Shown here: positions 46,025 to 55,381 of the stretch, one piece after another
Numbering within the stretch: the first letter of the stretch is position 1
How the letters are laid out: the number at the start of each line of letters is the position of its first letter
From: Methylobacter sp. BlB1
GTDB taxonomy: Bacteria; Pseudomonadota; Gammaproteobacteria; Methylococcales; Methylomonadaceae
Assembly: GCF_015476545.1 (NCBI RefSeq)
Contig: NZ_JADMKV010000015.1
Coordinates: 1-64,000, forward strand
Reading direction: 5' to 3'
Length of the DNA: 64,000 bases
The notes under the pieces: model-generated
Seen by the model: the letters and a program-made list of their open reading frames with translations, nothing else
The model's database searches: none
Told to the model about the DNA's origin: nothing
Translations under genes and position numbers: made by a program

Positions 46025-46801
46025 ATGAGCTTAGCTAAACGTATTATTCCCTGTCTCGATGTCGACAATGGCCGCGTCGTGAAAGGCGTAAAATTTGTCG
46101 ATATCCGCGATGCCGGCGATCCGGTTGAAATTGCCAGGCGCTACGACCGTGAAGGTGCCGACGAAATCACGTTTCTGGATATTACCGCGACCCATCATGA
46201 TCGCGACACTATCGTACATGTGGTCGAGCAGGTCGCTAGCGAAGTCTTCATCCCGCTGACCGTAGGTGGCGGTATCAGAACGCTGGACGATATTCGGCGC
46301 ATGCTCAATGCCGGCGCCGATAAAGTGGGTATCAACAGCGCGGCGGTTTTCAATCCCGAATTCGTGCGTGATGCCGCAGAGCGTTTCGGCTCTCAGTGCA
46401 TCGTGGTCGCCATTGACGCCAAGAAAGTCAGTCTGCCAGGCGAAGAAAACCGCTGGGAAATTTTTACGCACGGCGGCCGTAAAGCCACGGGCATCAACGC
46501 CGTAGAATGGGCTAAGAAAATGGTAGCCTACGGCGCGGGTGAGATTTTGTTGACCAGCATGGACCGGGACGGCACCCGGGAAGGCTTTGATTTGCCGTTA
46601 ACGCGCGCTATCAGCGAAGCAGTGGCCGTGCCGGTGATTGCCTCTGGCGGCGTCGGCAATCTCGACCACCTGGCCGAAGGCGTGATTGAGGGCAAAGCCG
46701 ACGCAGTATTGGCGGCCAGTATCTTTCACTTTGCCGAATACAGTATTCAACAGGCAAAAAAACATATGGCATCGCGCGGGATAGAGGTGCGTCTGACATG
46801 A
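46025..46801 (+). CDS. hisF: Imidazole glycerol phosphate synthase, cyclase subunit
   Basis: 258-residue TIM barrel homologous to HisA. Catalytic Asp11 in [15 protein letters not shown] and Asp130 region in VVAIDAKK; phosphate sites VGGGIRT and ASGGVGN. Forms a heterodimer with HisH to make IGP and AICAR. Its last four bases overlap the hisI ATG. Confidence 0.97.
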   Translation: MSLAKRIIPCLDVDNGRVVKGVKFVDIRDAGDPVEIARRYDREGADEITFLDITATHHDRDTIVHVVEQVASEVFIPLTVGGGIRTLDDIRRMLNAGADKVGINSAAVFNPEFVRDAAERFGSQCIVVAIDAKKVSLPGEENRWEIFTHGGRKATGINAVEWAKKMVAYGAGEILLTSMDRDGTREGFDLPLTRAISEAVAVPVIASGGVGNLDHLAEGVIEGKADAVLAASIFHFAEYSIQQAKKHMASRGIEVRLT

Positions 46802-47190
46802 GTTCTTCCTGGCTTGATGAGATTCGCTGGACCGCAGATGGTCTGGTGCCGGTGATTGCGCAGCAGGCGGATACCGGAAAAATACTGATGTTTGCCTGGA
46901 TGAATCGCGAATCGTTAGCTTTGACGGCCCAGGAAGGTTATGCCGTTTACTGGTCAAGGTCGCGCAATAAACTATGGCGCAAGGGCGAAGAATCAGGACA
47001 CAGGCAGAAAGTCGCGGGCTTGTTTCTGGACTGCGATGAGGACGTTATCCTGCTTAAAATTGAACAGGAGGGCGGTATCGCTTGTCATACCGGCCGCGAA
47101 AGCTGTTTTTACCGTAGTCTGGTTGATGGGCAATGGCAGCCTGTCGAGCCGGTGTTGAAAGATCCTGATGCCATTTATGGAAAGCAATGA
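46798..47190 (+). CDS. hisI: Phosphoribosyl-AMP cyclohydrolase
   Basis: 130 residues, the stand-alone cyclohydrolase. Motifs: [28 protein letters not shown], the [10 protein letters not shown] metal-site segment and [13 protein letters not shown], with conserved Cys and Asp residues for Zn and Mg. Enteric bacteria fuse this to HisE; here the two are separate but overlapping (four bases). Confidence 0.96.
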   Translation: MSSSWLDEIRWTADGLVPVIAQQADTGKILMFAWMNRESLALTAQEGYAVYWSRSRNKLWRKGEESGHRQKVAGLFLDCDEDVILLKIEQEGGIACHTGRESCFYRSLVDGQWQPVEPVLKDPDAIYGKQ

Positions 47191-47513
47191 ACGACGTATT
47201 AACTCAACTGGCGCAGATTCTGGAGCAGCGTAAGCAGGAGTCGGCCGACAAGTCTTATGTGGCCAGTCTTTATGCGAAAGGTCTGGACACCATACTGAAG
47301 AAAATCGGCGAAGAAGCCACAGAAACAGTCATTGCGGCTAAAGGCGGCGATAAAAAGCAGATTGTTTATGAAACGGCCGACCTTTGGTTTCATTGCATGG
47401 TGTTATTAGCCGATCAAGGACTGGGACCGGACGATGTGTTGCAGGAATTGCAGCGGCGTTTCGGCTTGTCCGGACTGGAAGAAAAAGCCCGGCGTAATCA
47501 ACAAATTGAGTAA
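47187..47513 (+). CDS. hisE: Phosphoribosyl-ATP pyrophosphatase
   Basis: 108 residues of the all-alpha MazG-like fold. [32 protein letters not shown] carries the Glu-rich Mg-binding motif, and the YETADLWFH segment the second acidic cluster. It ends the his block; tatA begins 32 bases later without a terminator, so his and tat genes may be co-transcribed. Confidence 0.95.
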   Translation: MNDVLTQLAQILEQRKQESADKSYVASLYAKGLDTILKKIGEEATETVIAAKGGDKKQIVYETADLWFHCMVLLADQGLGPDDVLQELQRRFGLSGLEEKARRNQQIE

Positions 47514-47545
47514 GGCCGATCTTGAGTCGGCATTTGGAGTTGTAA

Positions 47546-47761
47546 ATGGGTATAAGTGTCACTCAACTATTAATTGTACTGGCCATTGTCATTATTGTCT
47601 TTGGCACCAAACGCCTGCGCAATCTGGGCACTGATTTGGGCGAAACCATTAGAAATTTTCGCGCTGCCGTTAAAGGCGGAGAAGATGAAAAAAACGTCGT
47701 CGAAGAAAAAGGGATAACCATTGACGGCGAAGTCGTTTCCAAGAAAACTGAAGAGATCTGA
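47546..47761 (+). CDS. tatA: Sec-independent translocase subunit TatA
   Basis: 71 residues: one N-terminal membrane span (about 5-20), the FGTKRLRNLGTDLG hinge and amphipathic helix, then an acidic polar tail. Polymerises around TatBC to export folded proteins. Two bases before tatB. Confidence 0.93.
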   Translation: MGISVTQLLIVLAIVIIVFGTKRLRNLGTDLGETIRNFRAAVKGGEDEKNVVEEKGITIDGEVVSKKTEEI

Positions 47762-47763
47762 TT

Positions 47764-48090
47764 ATGTTTGATATCGGTTTTTCAGAGCTTTGTATGGTCG
47801 GATTGGTTACTTTATTGGTCGTCGGTCCTGAACGCTTGCCCAAAGTTGCGCGGCTTGCGGGATTCTGGATTGGCAAGACCCGGCATATGATCGCTTCCGT
47901 TAAGGCAGAGATCAGGGAAGAATTGCAAGCCGAAGAAATGCGTCAGGTATTTAAAGAGCAGTCGGAATTGAAAGAGATTCAGCGCATGCTCGACGATGCT
48001 TCCGATGCGGCCAATGCCATAAAATCTTCTATTGAGCAGCCGCAGCAAGTGAATGTAACACAGGTTAAACAGCCGCATGAGTCAGAATAA
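47764..48090 (+). CDS. tatB: Sec-independent translocase subunit TatB
   Basis: 108 residues: membrane span starting MFDIGFSELCMVGLVTLLVVGPERLPKV in outline, with the TatB-typical Glu8 and the GPERLP hinge, then an amphipathic and a charged helix. Forms the signal-peptide receptor with TatC. Overlaps tatC by 14 bases. Confidence 0.94.
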   Translation: MFDIGFSELCMVGLVTLLVVGPERLPKVARLAGFWIGKTRHMIASVKAEIREELQAEEMRQVFKEQSELKEIQRMLDDASDAANAIKSSIEQPQQVNVTQVKQPHESE

Positions 48091-48880
48091 TTTCGAAGAA
48101 GAGTCGGTCGAGCAGCCTTTTATCAGCCATTTGATTGAACTGCGCAGCCGTCTGTTGCGAGTAGTGCTGTTTGTGTTGGTCGTTTTTGGCGGATTGTCTT
48201 TCTATGCCAATGAGATCTATACGATTCTGGCTGGGCCTTTGATGCGCTACATGCCGGCCAATAGCTCGATGATTGCTATTGATGTCGCTTCGCCTTTTTT
48301 CACGCCATTCAAGCTGGCGCTTGTTTTGGCCACATTTATTTCCGTCCCATTCATTCTTTATCAATTCTGGGCTTTTGTCGCGCCGGGATTATACAAGCGC
48401 GAGCGGCGCATGATCCTGCCGCTGCTGATTGCCAGCACGTTTCTGTTTTATTTGGGCGTGGCTTTTGCTTATTTTGTTGTTTTCCCTCTGATGTTCCAGT
48501 TCCTGACGGCGGCGGCTCCTGTTGGCGTTGCGGTTATGACTGATATCACCAAGTATCTGGATTTCGTCTTGACGATTTTCTTTGCGTTTGGCGTTTGTTT
48601 TGAAGTGCCGATCTTTACGATCGTCATGGTCTGGACGGGGCTGACTTCGCCGGAAAGCCTGGCTGAGAAGCGGCCTTATGTCATTGTTGGTGCATTTATT
48701 GTCGGCATGGTATTAACGCCCCCCGATGCGATTTCGCAAACGTTATTGGCAATTCCTATGTGGATGCTGTTTGAGGTGGGGTTGCTGTTTTCGCGCTTAT
48801 TCGTGCGCAAGCACGACGATGCGGATGATATGGTATTGGAAGCCAAGCTGGATGCGCTCGAGAAGCAGGAAGATGAGTAG
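48077..48880 (+). CDS. tatC: Sec-independent translocase subunit TatC
   Basis: 267 residues with six membrane spans. The N-terminal HLIELRSRLLR (about 15-25) and the first-loop and TM3-4 segments (FYQ-like YQFWAFVAPGLYKRERR) are the signal-peptide recognition surfaces, and the TM5-6 segment has VVGAFIVGMVLTPPDAISQ. It is the core twin-arginine receptor. Convergent with the esterase gene 15 bases downstream. Confidence 0.96.
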   Translation: MSQNNFEEESVEQPFISHLIELRSRLLRVVLFVLVVFGGLSFYANEIYTILAGPLMRYMPANSSMIAIDVASPFFTPFKLALVLATFISVPFILYQFWAFVAPGLYKRERRMILPLLIASTFLFYLGVAFAYFVVFPLMFQFLTAAAPVGVAVMTDITKYLDFVLTIFFAFGVCFEVPIFTIVMVWTGLTSPESLAEKRPYVIVGAFIVGMVLTPPDAISQTLLAIPMWMLFEVGLLFSRLFVRKHDDADDMVLEAKLDALEKQEDE

Positions 48881-48894
48881 GGGCGACAGAAGGC

Positions 48895-49500
48895 TTATAA
48901 TGCTCCGGCTTTCTGAAGTAATTTGAAGATATTGTCGGCCATCAGTCGATAGCCGGCATCATTGGGGTGGATCATGTCGGATTTTAAACCATTGTCCCCC
49001 AGAATGTCGGGTAAGGTATTGAGATCGACAGGAATATCCCGGTCTTCTGCAATGCGCTGATAAAAATCTGCGCTGGTCAATGTCCATAAGCTGGGCTGGG
49101 GTACGCCAAGCATAACTACATCGATATGGCGATTGGCGGCCTCTTCAATCATCCTGTTCAGATTATCGGCGGTTTGCTTAGGCGGAATTTTTCTTAACAT
49201 GTCATTGCCGCCGTGTATCAGGATCAACAGTTTCGGCTGGTATTCATCAAGCAAGGCCGGCAATCTTTTCAAGCCTTCGCTGCTAATCTCGCCGGGCACG
49301 CCTTCATTGATCACTTCAAGCGCAGTCAATTCGGCAAGAATATTGGGATAATCCTTGAGATTGGATGCGCCTGTACCATACGTCAGACTATCACCAAAGG
49401 CTAAAACGACGGCGTCATCGGGCAGCTTAGTCAGACTTTTGGGCGAATCATTGCAGGCTGTAAGCGAAAGGAAGATCAGAGATAATAATTTCTTTCTCAT
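48895..49500 (-). CDS. GDSL-type esterase/lysophospholipase, lipoprotein (TesA-like)
   Basis: 201 residues. N-terminal lipoprotein signal with lipobox LTAC (Cys17), so the mature protein is lipid-anchored, unlike classical periplasmic TesA. SGNH blocks: VLAFGDSLTYG (about 31-41, nucleophile Ser), a Gly in the VPGEIS region, HGGNDM and IHPNDAGY (catalytic Asp/His pair). Hydrolyses esters or thioesters in the envelope. Divergent from the pteridine reductase gene 21 bases away. Confidence 0.88.
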   Translation of the reverse strand: MRKKLLSLIFLSLTACNDSPKSLTKLPDDAVVLAFGDSLTYGTGASNLKDYPNILAELTALEVINEGVPGEISSEGLKRLPALLDEYQPKLLILIHGGNDMLRKIPPKQTADNLNRMIEEAANRHIDVVMLGVPQPSLWTLTSADFYQRIAEDRDIPVDLNTLPDILGDNGLKSDMIHPNDAGYRLMADNIFKLLQKAGAL

Positions 49501-49520
49501 AATTCAGCAGGACAAAGGAA

Positions 49521-50252
49521 ATGCAAAAAAATATTCTGATTACCGGTGCAGCAAAGCGCATAGGCGCTGCTTGTGCGCGTTTACTGCATAGTGAAGGCAG
49601 CAATATTATTTTACATTATAGATCGTCAAGAGAGGATGCGCTGCAGCTTTGCGATGAATTAAATCAAAAACGTCCCGATTCGGCAAAAACGATCCAGGCC
49701 GATTTGCTGAACATGCATGAACTGGCAGCGGTTGCCGGAGAGGCGGCCTCGGCCTGGGGCGGCATACATGTGCTGGTCAATAATGCCTCGGCGTTTTATC
49801 CGACGGCGGTTACGGATGTGACCGAACAGCAATGGGATGATCTGCTGGGCAGTAATTTGAAGGCGCCTTTTTTTCTGGCAAAAGCCTTGGCCGAAACCTT
49901 ATCCGATCATAACGGCTGTATTGTCAATATTGTCGATATTCATGCGGAGCGCGGTTTGAGGGGGTATCCCGTTTATAGCATTGCAAAAGCCGGGTTGGCG
50001 GCCATGACTCACGTTTTGGCCAAGGAGTTGGGGCCGGACGTTAGGGTAAATGCAGTTTCACCTGGCGCCATATTATGGCCTGAGAGCGAGTTGTCCGAGC
50101 AAGACAAAGCCGAGATTCTGCAGCGGATTATATTAAAGCGACGCGGGGAGCCGCTCGATATTGCCAAGGCGGTGCTTTTTTTAATTAAGGATGCTGATTA
50201 TATGACTGGGCAGATTCTGACTGTGGATGGCGGAAGAACTTTATTTTGTTAG
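49521..50252 (+). CDS. Pteridine reductase (SDR family, FolM-like)
   Basis: 243 residues. LITGAAKRIGAACARLLH (about 6-23) has the Arg typical of PTR1/FolM-type pteridine reductases instead of the common TGxxxGIG; VNNASAF, a Tyr-x3-Lys in YSIAK (about 153-157) and a C-terminal TGQILTVDGG are present. It reduces dihydrobiopterin/dihydrofolate-like pterins. Tail to tail with folK (12-base overlap), with folB beyond, so a role in folate/pterin metabolism is supported. It could serve as an alternative dihydrofolate reductase. Confidence 0.82.
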   Translation: MQKNILITGAAKRIGAACARLLHSEGSNIILHYRSSREDALQLCDELNQKRPDSAKTIQADLLNMHELAAVAGEAASAWGGIHVLVNNASAFYPTAVTDVTEQQWDDLLGSNLKAPFFLAKALAETLSDHNGCIVNIVDIHAERGLRGYPVYSIAKAGLAAMTHVLAKELGPDVRVNAVSPGAILWPESELSEQDKAEILQRIILKRRGEPLDIAKAVLFLIKDADYMTGQILTVDGGRTLFC

Positions 50253-50741
50253 CATCCAGGAAGGCGTGATGCGCTTTTGCTTGAGGTTGGCCTTATCGAA
50301 TCTATCCCACAGTTCGGCATAACTTATATGGCTGATAGGATGCTCCAGGGTCGGTGCAATTTCCGCTAAAGGCTCAAGCACGAAAGCATAACGCTCAATT
50401 TCATCGCGAGGTATCTGTAACTGCTCATCTCGGAGCACGAGATCGCCATAGAGAATCAGGTCCAGATCCAGTGTTCGGGCAGTAAATTTTTTACAACCAC
50501 GGGCACGGCCATGATCCAGTTCAATTTGTCTGAGTTGTCGGGCGACTTCTTTTGCACTCAGATCAGAATCAAAACCTACGACCAGATTGTAGAATGGATC
50601 ACCTGAAAAACCGACCGGCTCGGTTTCATAAATGCTTGAGGCAATCAATTCGCCGAAGCAATGCTCAAGAGCCTGTAGGCTGGCAGGAATATTGTGATCC
50701 CTGTCTATATTGCTGCCAATACTGATATAGCCGCGCGGCAT
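50241..50741 (-). CDS. folK: 6-hydroxymethyl-7,8-dihydropterin pyrophosphokinase
   Basis: 166 residues of the HPPK family: ISIGSNIDRDHN near the start, ETEPVGFSGDPFYNLVV and the signature RTLDLDLILYGD (about 89-100) with the Asp pair binding Mg-ATP. Activates the pterin for dihydropteroate synthase. It runs in the same direction as folB, three bases downstream of it. Confidence 0.95.
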   Translation of the reverse strand: MPRGYISIGSNIDRDHNIPASLQALEHCFGELIASSIYETEPVGFSGDPFYNLVVGFDSDLSAKEVARQLRQIELDHGRARGCKKFTARTLDLDLILYGDLVLRDEQLQIPRDEIERYAFVLEPLAEIAPTLEHPISHISYAELWDRFDKANLKQKRITPSWMLTK

Positions 50742-50744
50742 AGC

Positions 50745-51098
50745 TTACTTTGTGCCTCGCTCGATTATGATGCCTACATCTCTGGCGCTACTGATAGCGC
50801 CCCTCTTGTTCAGCCTAATTTTAACCCAAGGCACATTAAACTCATTGCGGATGATGGCAGCGATTTCTTCAATGAGTTTTTCGACCAGAAAGAAACTGCT
50901 TTGTTCGACAAAGGAAATAATGCGTTGCGAAACAGCTTTGTAATCAAGCGCATATTGAATATCATCAGTTTCAGCGGCTTTTTTGATGTCATAAGCCATT
51001 TCAATATCAAGAACGACGGCTTGTTTGATTTCTCTTTCCCAATCGTAAATGCCGATAACAGTCTGAATTTCAAGTCCGCCTAAAAATATGATGTCCAT
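50745..51098 (-). CDS. folB: Dihydroneopterin aldolase
   Basis: 117 residues of the T-fold FolB/FolX family. IFLGGLEIQTVIGIYDWERE (start), the TDDIQYALDYKAV segment and VEKLIEEIAAIIRNEF (catalytic Glu/Lys helix) are conserved. Cleaves dihydroneopterin to the FolK substrate, so folB-folK is a two-step operon. Divergent from plsY. Confidence 0.93.
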   Translation of the reverse strand: MDIIFLGGLEIQTVIGIYDWEREIKQAVVLDIEMAYDIKKAAETDDIQYALDYKAVSQRIISFVEQSSFFLVEKLIEEIAAIIRNEFNVPWVKIRLNKRGAISSARDVGIIIERGTK

Positions 51099-51190
51099 AG
51101 TGATTTCCGGTTATGATGTGCGATTTAAAATCGGCTAAGTATCGGGGAAACGCTCCCGGCTTACAAGTTCTGAATGACAAAAGGTATAGA

Positions 51191-51775
51191 ATGTTTGAAT
51201 GGTTGTTTGTTCCGGCTGCCTATCTGATAGGCTCGATTTCCAGTGCAATTATTATTTGCCGCTTGATGGGATTGCCCGATCCCCGCGAGCAAGGGTCTGG
51301 TAATCCAGGCGCTACTAATGTCATGCGCATCGGTGGAAAAAAGGCGGCTGGCATTACCTTGCTGGGTGATTTGCTGAAAGGTTTGATCCCAGTCTATATA
51401 GCTAAGCTATTGGGGGTGCCCGCGGAATTGCAGGCTGCTACAGGTTTGGCCGCGTTTTTTGGGCATCTTTATCCGGTGTTTTTCGGTTTCAAGGGCGGCA
51501 AGGGTGTTGCGACATCAGTCGGCGTATTGCTCGGGTTTTCTTGGTGGCTGGGACTGTCATTCATGGGCACCTGGATCCTGATTTACAAGCTGGGCAGAAT
51601 ATCTTCCCTATCAGCATTGATAGCCTCAATCTTATCTCCGATTTATGCTTGGTTTATTGTTGGAGATGCGGCAATAGTCGCAGCTTCAGCGGGCATGATG
51701 GTGTTCTTGTTGTGGCGGCATGAAAGCAATATCCAGCGCTTGATATCCGGCGAAGAAGGCAAATTAAAGACCTGA
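51191..51775 (+). CDS. plsY: Glycerol-3-phosphate acyltransferase PlsY
   Basis: 194 residues from the ATG at 51191 (AAAAGG just upstream). A longer in-frame start at 51113 adds 26 residues without family similarity. Five or so membrane spans with the three PlsY motifs: [33 protein letters not shown] and, late, the [13 protein letters not shown] tail. Transfers acyl from acyl-phosphate to G3P. Its end overlaps the tsaD end by 12 bases tail to tail. Confidence 0.94.
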   Translation: MFEWLFVPAAYLIGSISSAIIICRLMGLPDPREQGSGNPGATNVMRIGGKKAAGITLLGDLLKGLIPVYIAKLLGVPAELQAATGLAAFFGHLYPVFFGFKGGKGVATSVGVLLGFSWWLGLSFMGTWILIYKLGRISSLSALIASILSPIYAWFIVGDAAIVAASAGMMVFLLWRHESNIQRLISGEEGKLKT

Positions 51776-52774
51776 CAATTCGCTGATTGGCCAGCGAGGC
51801 CGGGCAAAAATTTCAAGTTCCTGCTGCTGGCCGGCCAGTAGCCGCTGGCAGCCGGCATAAGCGATCATGGCGCCATTGTCGGTGCAGAATTCCGGCCGAG
51901 GAAAGTAGATTGCCGCATTTTCACGGCCGGCCATTTCGGTCAGACAGGCGCGTATGTGCTTATTGGCGCTGACGCCGCCTGCCACGACTAGCCTCTTTAG
52001 TCCGGTCTGTTTCAGGGCGCGCCTGCATTTGATGCTGAGCGTGTCGGCAACGGCATTTTGAAAGGCCATAGCGATATCGGCTTTGTCCTGTTCTGTTTTT
52101 TGCGAACCGTTAAGCGTATTCATGGTATAAGTTTTCAAACCGCTAAAACTGAAATCCAATCCCGGCCTATCGGTCATCGGGCGTGGAAACTGAAAAACCG
52201 GCCGGCCATTTTCGGCGAGTTTGGACAGCTTGGGGCCACCAGGGTAACCGAGGCCCAGCATTTTTGCAGTTTTGTCAAACGCTTCACCGGCGGCATCATC
52301 GAGCGATTCGCCTAATAGCCGATAATGACCGATCCCATCGACTTGCACCAATAGCGTATGTCCTCCGGAAATCAGCAGGGCCACAAAAGGAAAGGCTGGG
52401 GGGGGGGCTTCCAGCATGGGCGCCAATAGATGCCCTTCCATGTGGTGAACAGCAACTGCGGGAATCTGCCATGACCAGGCCAGACTGCGGGCTGTGGCTG
52501 CGCCGACTAGCAGAGCGCCCATAAGCCCAGGGCCTGCCGTATAGGCGATGCCATTAATATCGGCGCTTGACAGCTGGCTTTCTTGCAGAGATTGCTTGAT
52601 TAGAGGCACTAATTTCCGGATGTGGTCCCGCGAAGCCAGTTCCGGGACAACGCCGCCATATTCGCTGTGCATTTCGATCTGGCTGTACAATAAATGATTG
52701 CACAGTCCGCGTTTAGAGTGATAAATGGCGACGCCGGTTTCATCGCATGATGTTTCTATGCCTAGAACGTACAT
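51764..52774 (-). CDS. tsaD: tRNA N6-threonylcarbamoyladenosine transferase TsaD
   Basis: 336 residues, universal Kae1/Qri7/YgjD family. [11 protein letters not shown] at the start, metal-binding HHMEGH (110-115), ISGGHT and a late [10 protein letters not shown] and CTDNGAMIA. Makes t6A37 on ANN-decoding tRNAs with TsaBCE. Residues 124-126 (three prolines) are encoded over a run of ten C on the coding strand. Divergent from the rpsU promoter, the classic tsaD-rpsU arrangement. Confidence 0.97.
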   Translation of the reverse strand: MYVLGIETSCDETGVAIYHSKRGLCNHLLYSQIEMHSEYGGVVPELASRDHIRKLVPLIKQSLQESQLSSADINGIAYTAGPGLMGALLVGAATARSLAWSWQIPAVAVHHMEGHLLAPMLEAPPPAFPFVALLISGGHTLLVQVDGIGHYRLLGESLDDAAGEAFDKTAKMLGLGYPGGPKLSKLAENGRPVFQFPRPMTDRPGLDFSFSGLKTYTMNTLNGSQKTEQDKADIAMAFQNAVADTLSIKCRRALKQTGLKRLVVAGGVSANKHIRACLTEMAGRENAAIYFPRPEFCTDNGAMIAYAGCQRLLAGQQQELEIFARPRWPISELSGL

Positions 52775-52781
52775 TGAGTTT

Positions 52782-52810
52782 TTGAAAATTGTAAAAGTAA
52801 ACGGTATAAT
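52782..52810 (+). promoter_or_regulatory. Strong sigma-70 promoter of the rpsU-dnaG-rpoD operon
   Basis: TTGAAA (52782-52787, 5/6) and a perfect TATAAT (52805-52810) are 17 bases apart. Start near 52817, leaving a ~65-base leader with a small GCC-GCAA-GGC hairpin followed by TTTT, which could attenuate. Confidence 0.75.
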
Positions 52811-52881
52811 TAAGGGTTCTGTTTATTCAGTGGGCCGCAAGGCTTTTAATTTTTAGATACTAACACATTTGGGTCATTAAT

Positions 52882-53115
52882 ATGCCGTCAGTTAAAGTTA
52901 AAGAAAACGAACCTTTCGATATCGCGATTCGTCGCTTCAAACGTGCTTGTGAAAAAGCGGGTGTCTTGTCAGAAGTGCGTCGCCGCGAATTTTATGAAAA
53001 ACCAACGGCAGAACGTAAACGCAAAGGCGCGGCCGCTGTTAAGCGTCATTTGAAAAAGCTGGCTCGTGAACGTTATGCGTTGAAAAATTTACGTCGCGGC
53101 CGTCCTCAGATGTAA
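52882..53115 (+). CDS. rpsU: 30S ribosomal protein S21
   Basis: 77 residues, a little longer than the usual 71. [26 protein letters not shown] and [21 protein letters not shown] in outline match S21 closely. Needed at the 30S platform for initiation. First gene of the macromolecular synthesis operon. Confidence 0.97.
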   Translation: MPSVKVKENEPFDIAIRRFKRACEKAGVLSEVRRREFYEKPTAERKRKGAAAVKRHLKKLARERYALKNLRRGRPQM

Positions 53116-53130
53116 AATGGGGTTAATGAG

Positions 53131-53580
53131 ATGGATTTGATATTAGATCGTATCAAGGATGATATGAAAGCCTCCATGAAAGGCGGCAATAAATCCAGAT
53201 TGGCAGTGATTCGTTTGATTCTGGCTGCAGTCAAGCAGGTTGAGGTCGATGAGCGGATTGAGCTGGATAATGATCGCGTTATCCAGGTTCTCGATAAGAT
53301 GCTGAAGCAGCGCCGCGAATCTATCCGTCAGTACACCGATGCCGGTCGAAGCGATCTGGCAGAGATTGAAGAGGCTGAGATTTTGGTGATTCAGGATTTT
53401 CTGCCTCAGCCTTTCACCGAAGCCGAAATTGACGCCATGATTAAGGAAGCGGTAGCTGAATCTGGCGCGGCGTCAGTTAAGGATATGGGCAAGGTCATGG
53501 GGCTGCTTAAGGCAAAAATGCAAGGTCGTGCCGATATGGCGGTTGTTGGTGCGAAAATTAAGGCTGTCCTGGCTGGCTAG
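53131..53580 (+). CDS. yqeY: GatB/YqeY domain protein
   Basis: 149 residues, all-helical. DMKASMKGGNKSRLAVIRLI and the RRESIRQYTDAGRSDLAEIE segment are YqeY-typical, and a C-terminal GatB-like tRNA-binding tail follows. Exact role unknown. Its position between rpsU and dnaG is conserved in many proteobacteria. Confidence 0.93.
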   Translation: MDLILDRIKDDMKASMKGGNKSRLAVIRLILAAVKQVEVDERIELDNDRVIQVLDKMLKQRRESIRQYTDAGRSDLAEIEEAEILVIQDFLPQPFTEAEIDAMIKEAVAESGAASVKDMGKVMGLLKAKMQGRADMAVVGAKIKAVLAG

Positions 53581-53611
53581 TTTGCTTGTGCCGATTTTGT
53601 CCGGGTAGATC

Positions 53612-55345
53612 ATGTCCGGTAGGATTCCTCGCGATTTTATTGATGAGCTTTTAGTGCGGGTTGATATCGTCGATTTAATCGATTCGCACGTTCCTCTAAA
53701 AAAAACGGGTGCTAATTATGTCGCCCGCTGTCCTTTTCATACTGAAAAAACGCCCAGTTTTTCTGTAAATCGCAAAAAGCAATTTTTTCATTGCTTTGGC
53801 TGCGGAGCCAGTGGTAATGCCATCAGTTTTTTGATGGATTTTAATCATCTTAATTTTGTCGAAGCAGTTGAGGATTTGGCGACCTTTGTCGGTGTCGATG
53901 TGCCGCGGGAGTCGGTAGCCTCTCAATCTGGGCAAAAGCAGAATAAAGAAGATTTACGCAGTTTGTACCAGGTTATGGAGGATGTGGCGGCTTTTTATGT
54001 GGAGCAGCTGCGCATTCATGCTCAGGGGAAAAAAGCGGTTGACTATTTAAAGGCGCGTGGAGTCAGTGGTCAGGTTGCCCGTGATTTTATGCTTGGTTAT
54101 GCGCCCGACGAATGGGCGGCCTTGACTGATCGGTTTAATCAGAAGTTGCTATTGGAGGCCGGTTTACTGGTCAGTAACGAGAGCGGGCAGATTTATGATC
54201 GGTTTCGTGATCGGGTTATGTTTCCCATCCGAGACAGGCGAGGCCGCATTGTCGGTTTTGGTGGGCGGGTGCTTGATGATTCTTTGCCCAAGTACTTGAA
54301 TTCTCCGGAAACATCCCTATTTCATAAAAGCCGGGAAGTTTATGGTCTGTACGAGCTTCTGAAAAAGAATTCGAAACCAGAACGGATTTTGATTGTCGAG
54401 GGTTATATGGATGTTATCGCCTTGGCTCAGTTTGGAATTAATTACGCAGTGGCAGCGCTAGGGACGGCGGCATCGCAAGCGCATTTTGATCTGTTGTTTC
54501 GGTTTTCTTCGGAGTTGGTATTTTGCTTCGACGGTGATAAAGCGGGGCGTCAGGCGGCGTGGCGCGCCATGGAGCCGGCTTTTTCCGGTTTGAAGGATGG
54601 ACGATTGATACGCATCATGTTGTTGCCGCAGGGTCAAGATCCCGATTCATTAGTCCGTCAGGAGGGGGTGGATAAATTTTCAGAACGTGTGCAGATGGCT
54701 GCGACTTTATCGGATTATTTTTTTGGGCATTTTGCAGAAGAGTTGAATTTATCCGAAATGGAAGGGCGTGCGCAATTGGTCGGCAAGGCTAAGCCGTATC
54801 TGGAGAGGTTGCCGGAAGGTGTGTTTCGGGAAATGATGTTTGCGCGGCTTAAGCAATTATCGGGCTTTTTGGTGCTGGACGTTTCAACAAATGCGACTAC
54901 ACTTAGACCAGCAAAGGAAAATGGTAAGCGCCAAGAGCGTGGCCGACTATCATTGGCGCGCGTGGCAATAGCTTTGTTGATTCAGAATCCTAGATTGGCT
55001 GAACTTGTTGAGCAAAGGGAGATTGATTGGTGTGGATTGGAATTTCCCGGTATTGATCTGTTCAAGAGTGTGCTGCGCATGATTCTTGATAAGCAACCGG
55101 CGAATGCTGCTGTTTTGGTTGAGTCCTATCGTGATGCTGCCGAAGAGAAATCAGTGAAGGCGCTGGCGTTCTTGGATTTGCTGGTTTCGGATGAAGGTGT
55201 GGAGGCGGTGTTTTGTGATGCGCTGGATCGGTTGCTTGATCAGGCGCGAAAAGCAAATATAGATAGATTGCTAGCCAAAGCGAAAGTCAATGGATTGAAT
55301 GCGCAGGAAAAAGAGGTGTTGCGTAAGATGTTGGCAGGTAAATAA
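53612..55345 (+). CDS. dnaG: DNA primase
   Basis: 577 residues. N-terminal zinc ribbon CPFHTEKTPSF...HCFGCGASG (about 41-66), the RNA polymerase core with TOPRIM motifs ILIVEGYMDVIAL (about 260-272) and FCFDGDKAGRQA (about 306-317), and a C-terminal helicase-interacting domain (about 430-577). Makes replication primers. Start ATG at 53612 follows a poor ribosome site (TCCGGG only), consistent with the low translation typical of dnaG. Confidence 0.97.
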   Translation: MSGRIPRDFIDELLVRVDIVDLIDSHVPLKKTGANYVARCPFHTEKTPSFSVNRKKQFFHCFGCGASGNAISFLMDFNHLNFVEAVEDLATFVGVDVPRESVASQSGQKQNKEDLRSLYQVMEDVAAFYVEQLRIHAQGKKAVDYLKARGVSGQVARDFMLGYAPDEWAALTDRFNQKLLLEAGLLVSNESGQIYDRFRDRVMFPIRDRRGRIVGFGGRVLDDSLPKYLNSPETSLFHKSREVYGLYELLKKNSKPERILIVEGYMDVIALAQFGINYAVAALGTAASQAHFDLLFRFSSELVFCFDGDKAGRQAAWRAMEPAFSGLKDGRLIRIMLLPQGQDPDSLVRQEGVDKFSERVQMAATLSDYFFGHFAEELNLSEMEGRAQLVGKAKPYLERLPEGVFREMMFARLKQLSGFLVLDVSTNATTLRPAKENGKRQERGRLSLARVAIALLIQNPRLAELVEQREIDWCGLEFPGIDLFKSVLRMILDKQPANAAVLVESYRDAAEEKSVKALAFLDLLVSDEGVEAVFCDALDRLLDQARKANIDRLLAKAKVNGLNAQEKEVLRKMLAGK

Positions 55346-55349
55346 TTTA

Positions 55350-55378
55350 ATGCCAAACAGCAAAGTTTATAGTACAAT
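55350..55378 (+). promoter_or_regulatory. Candidate internal promoter for rpoD
   Basis: ATGCCA (55350-55355, 4/6) and TACAAT (55373-55378, 5/6) are 17 bases apart, just after the dnaG stop. Separate rpoD transcription from within this operon is known in E. coli; the position here is different and unproven. Confidence 0.45.
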
Positions 55379-55381
55379 TTC

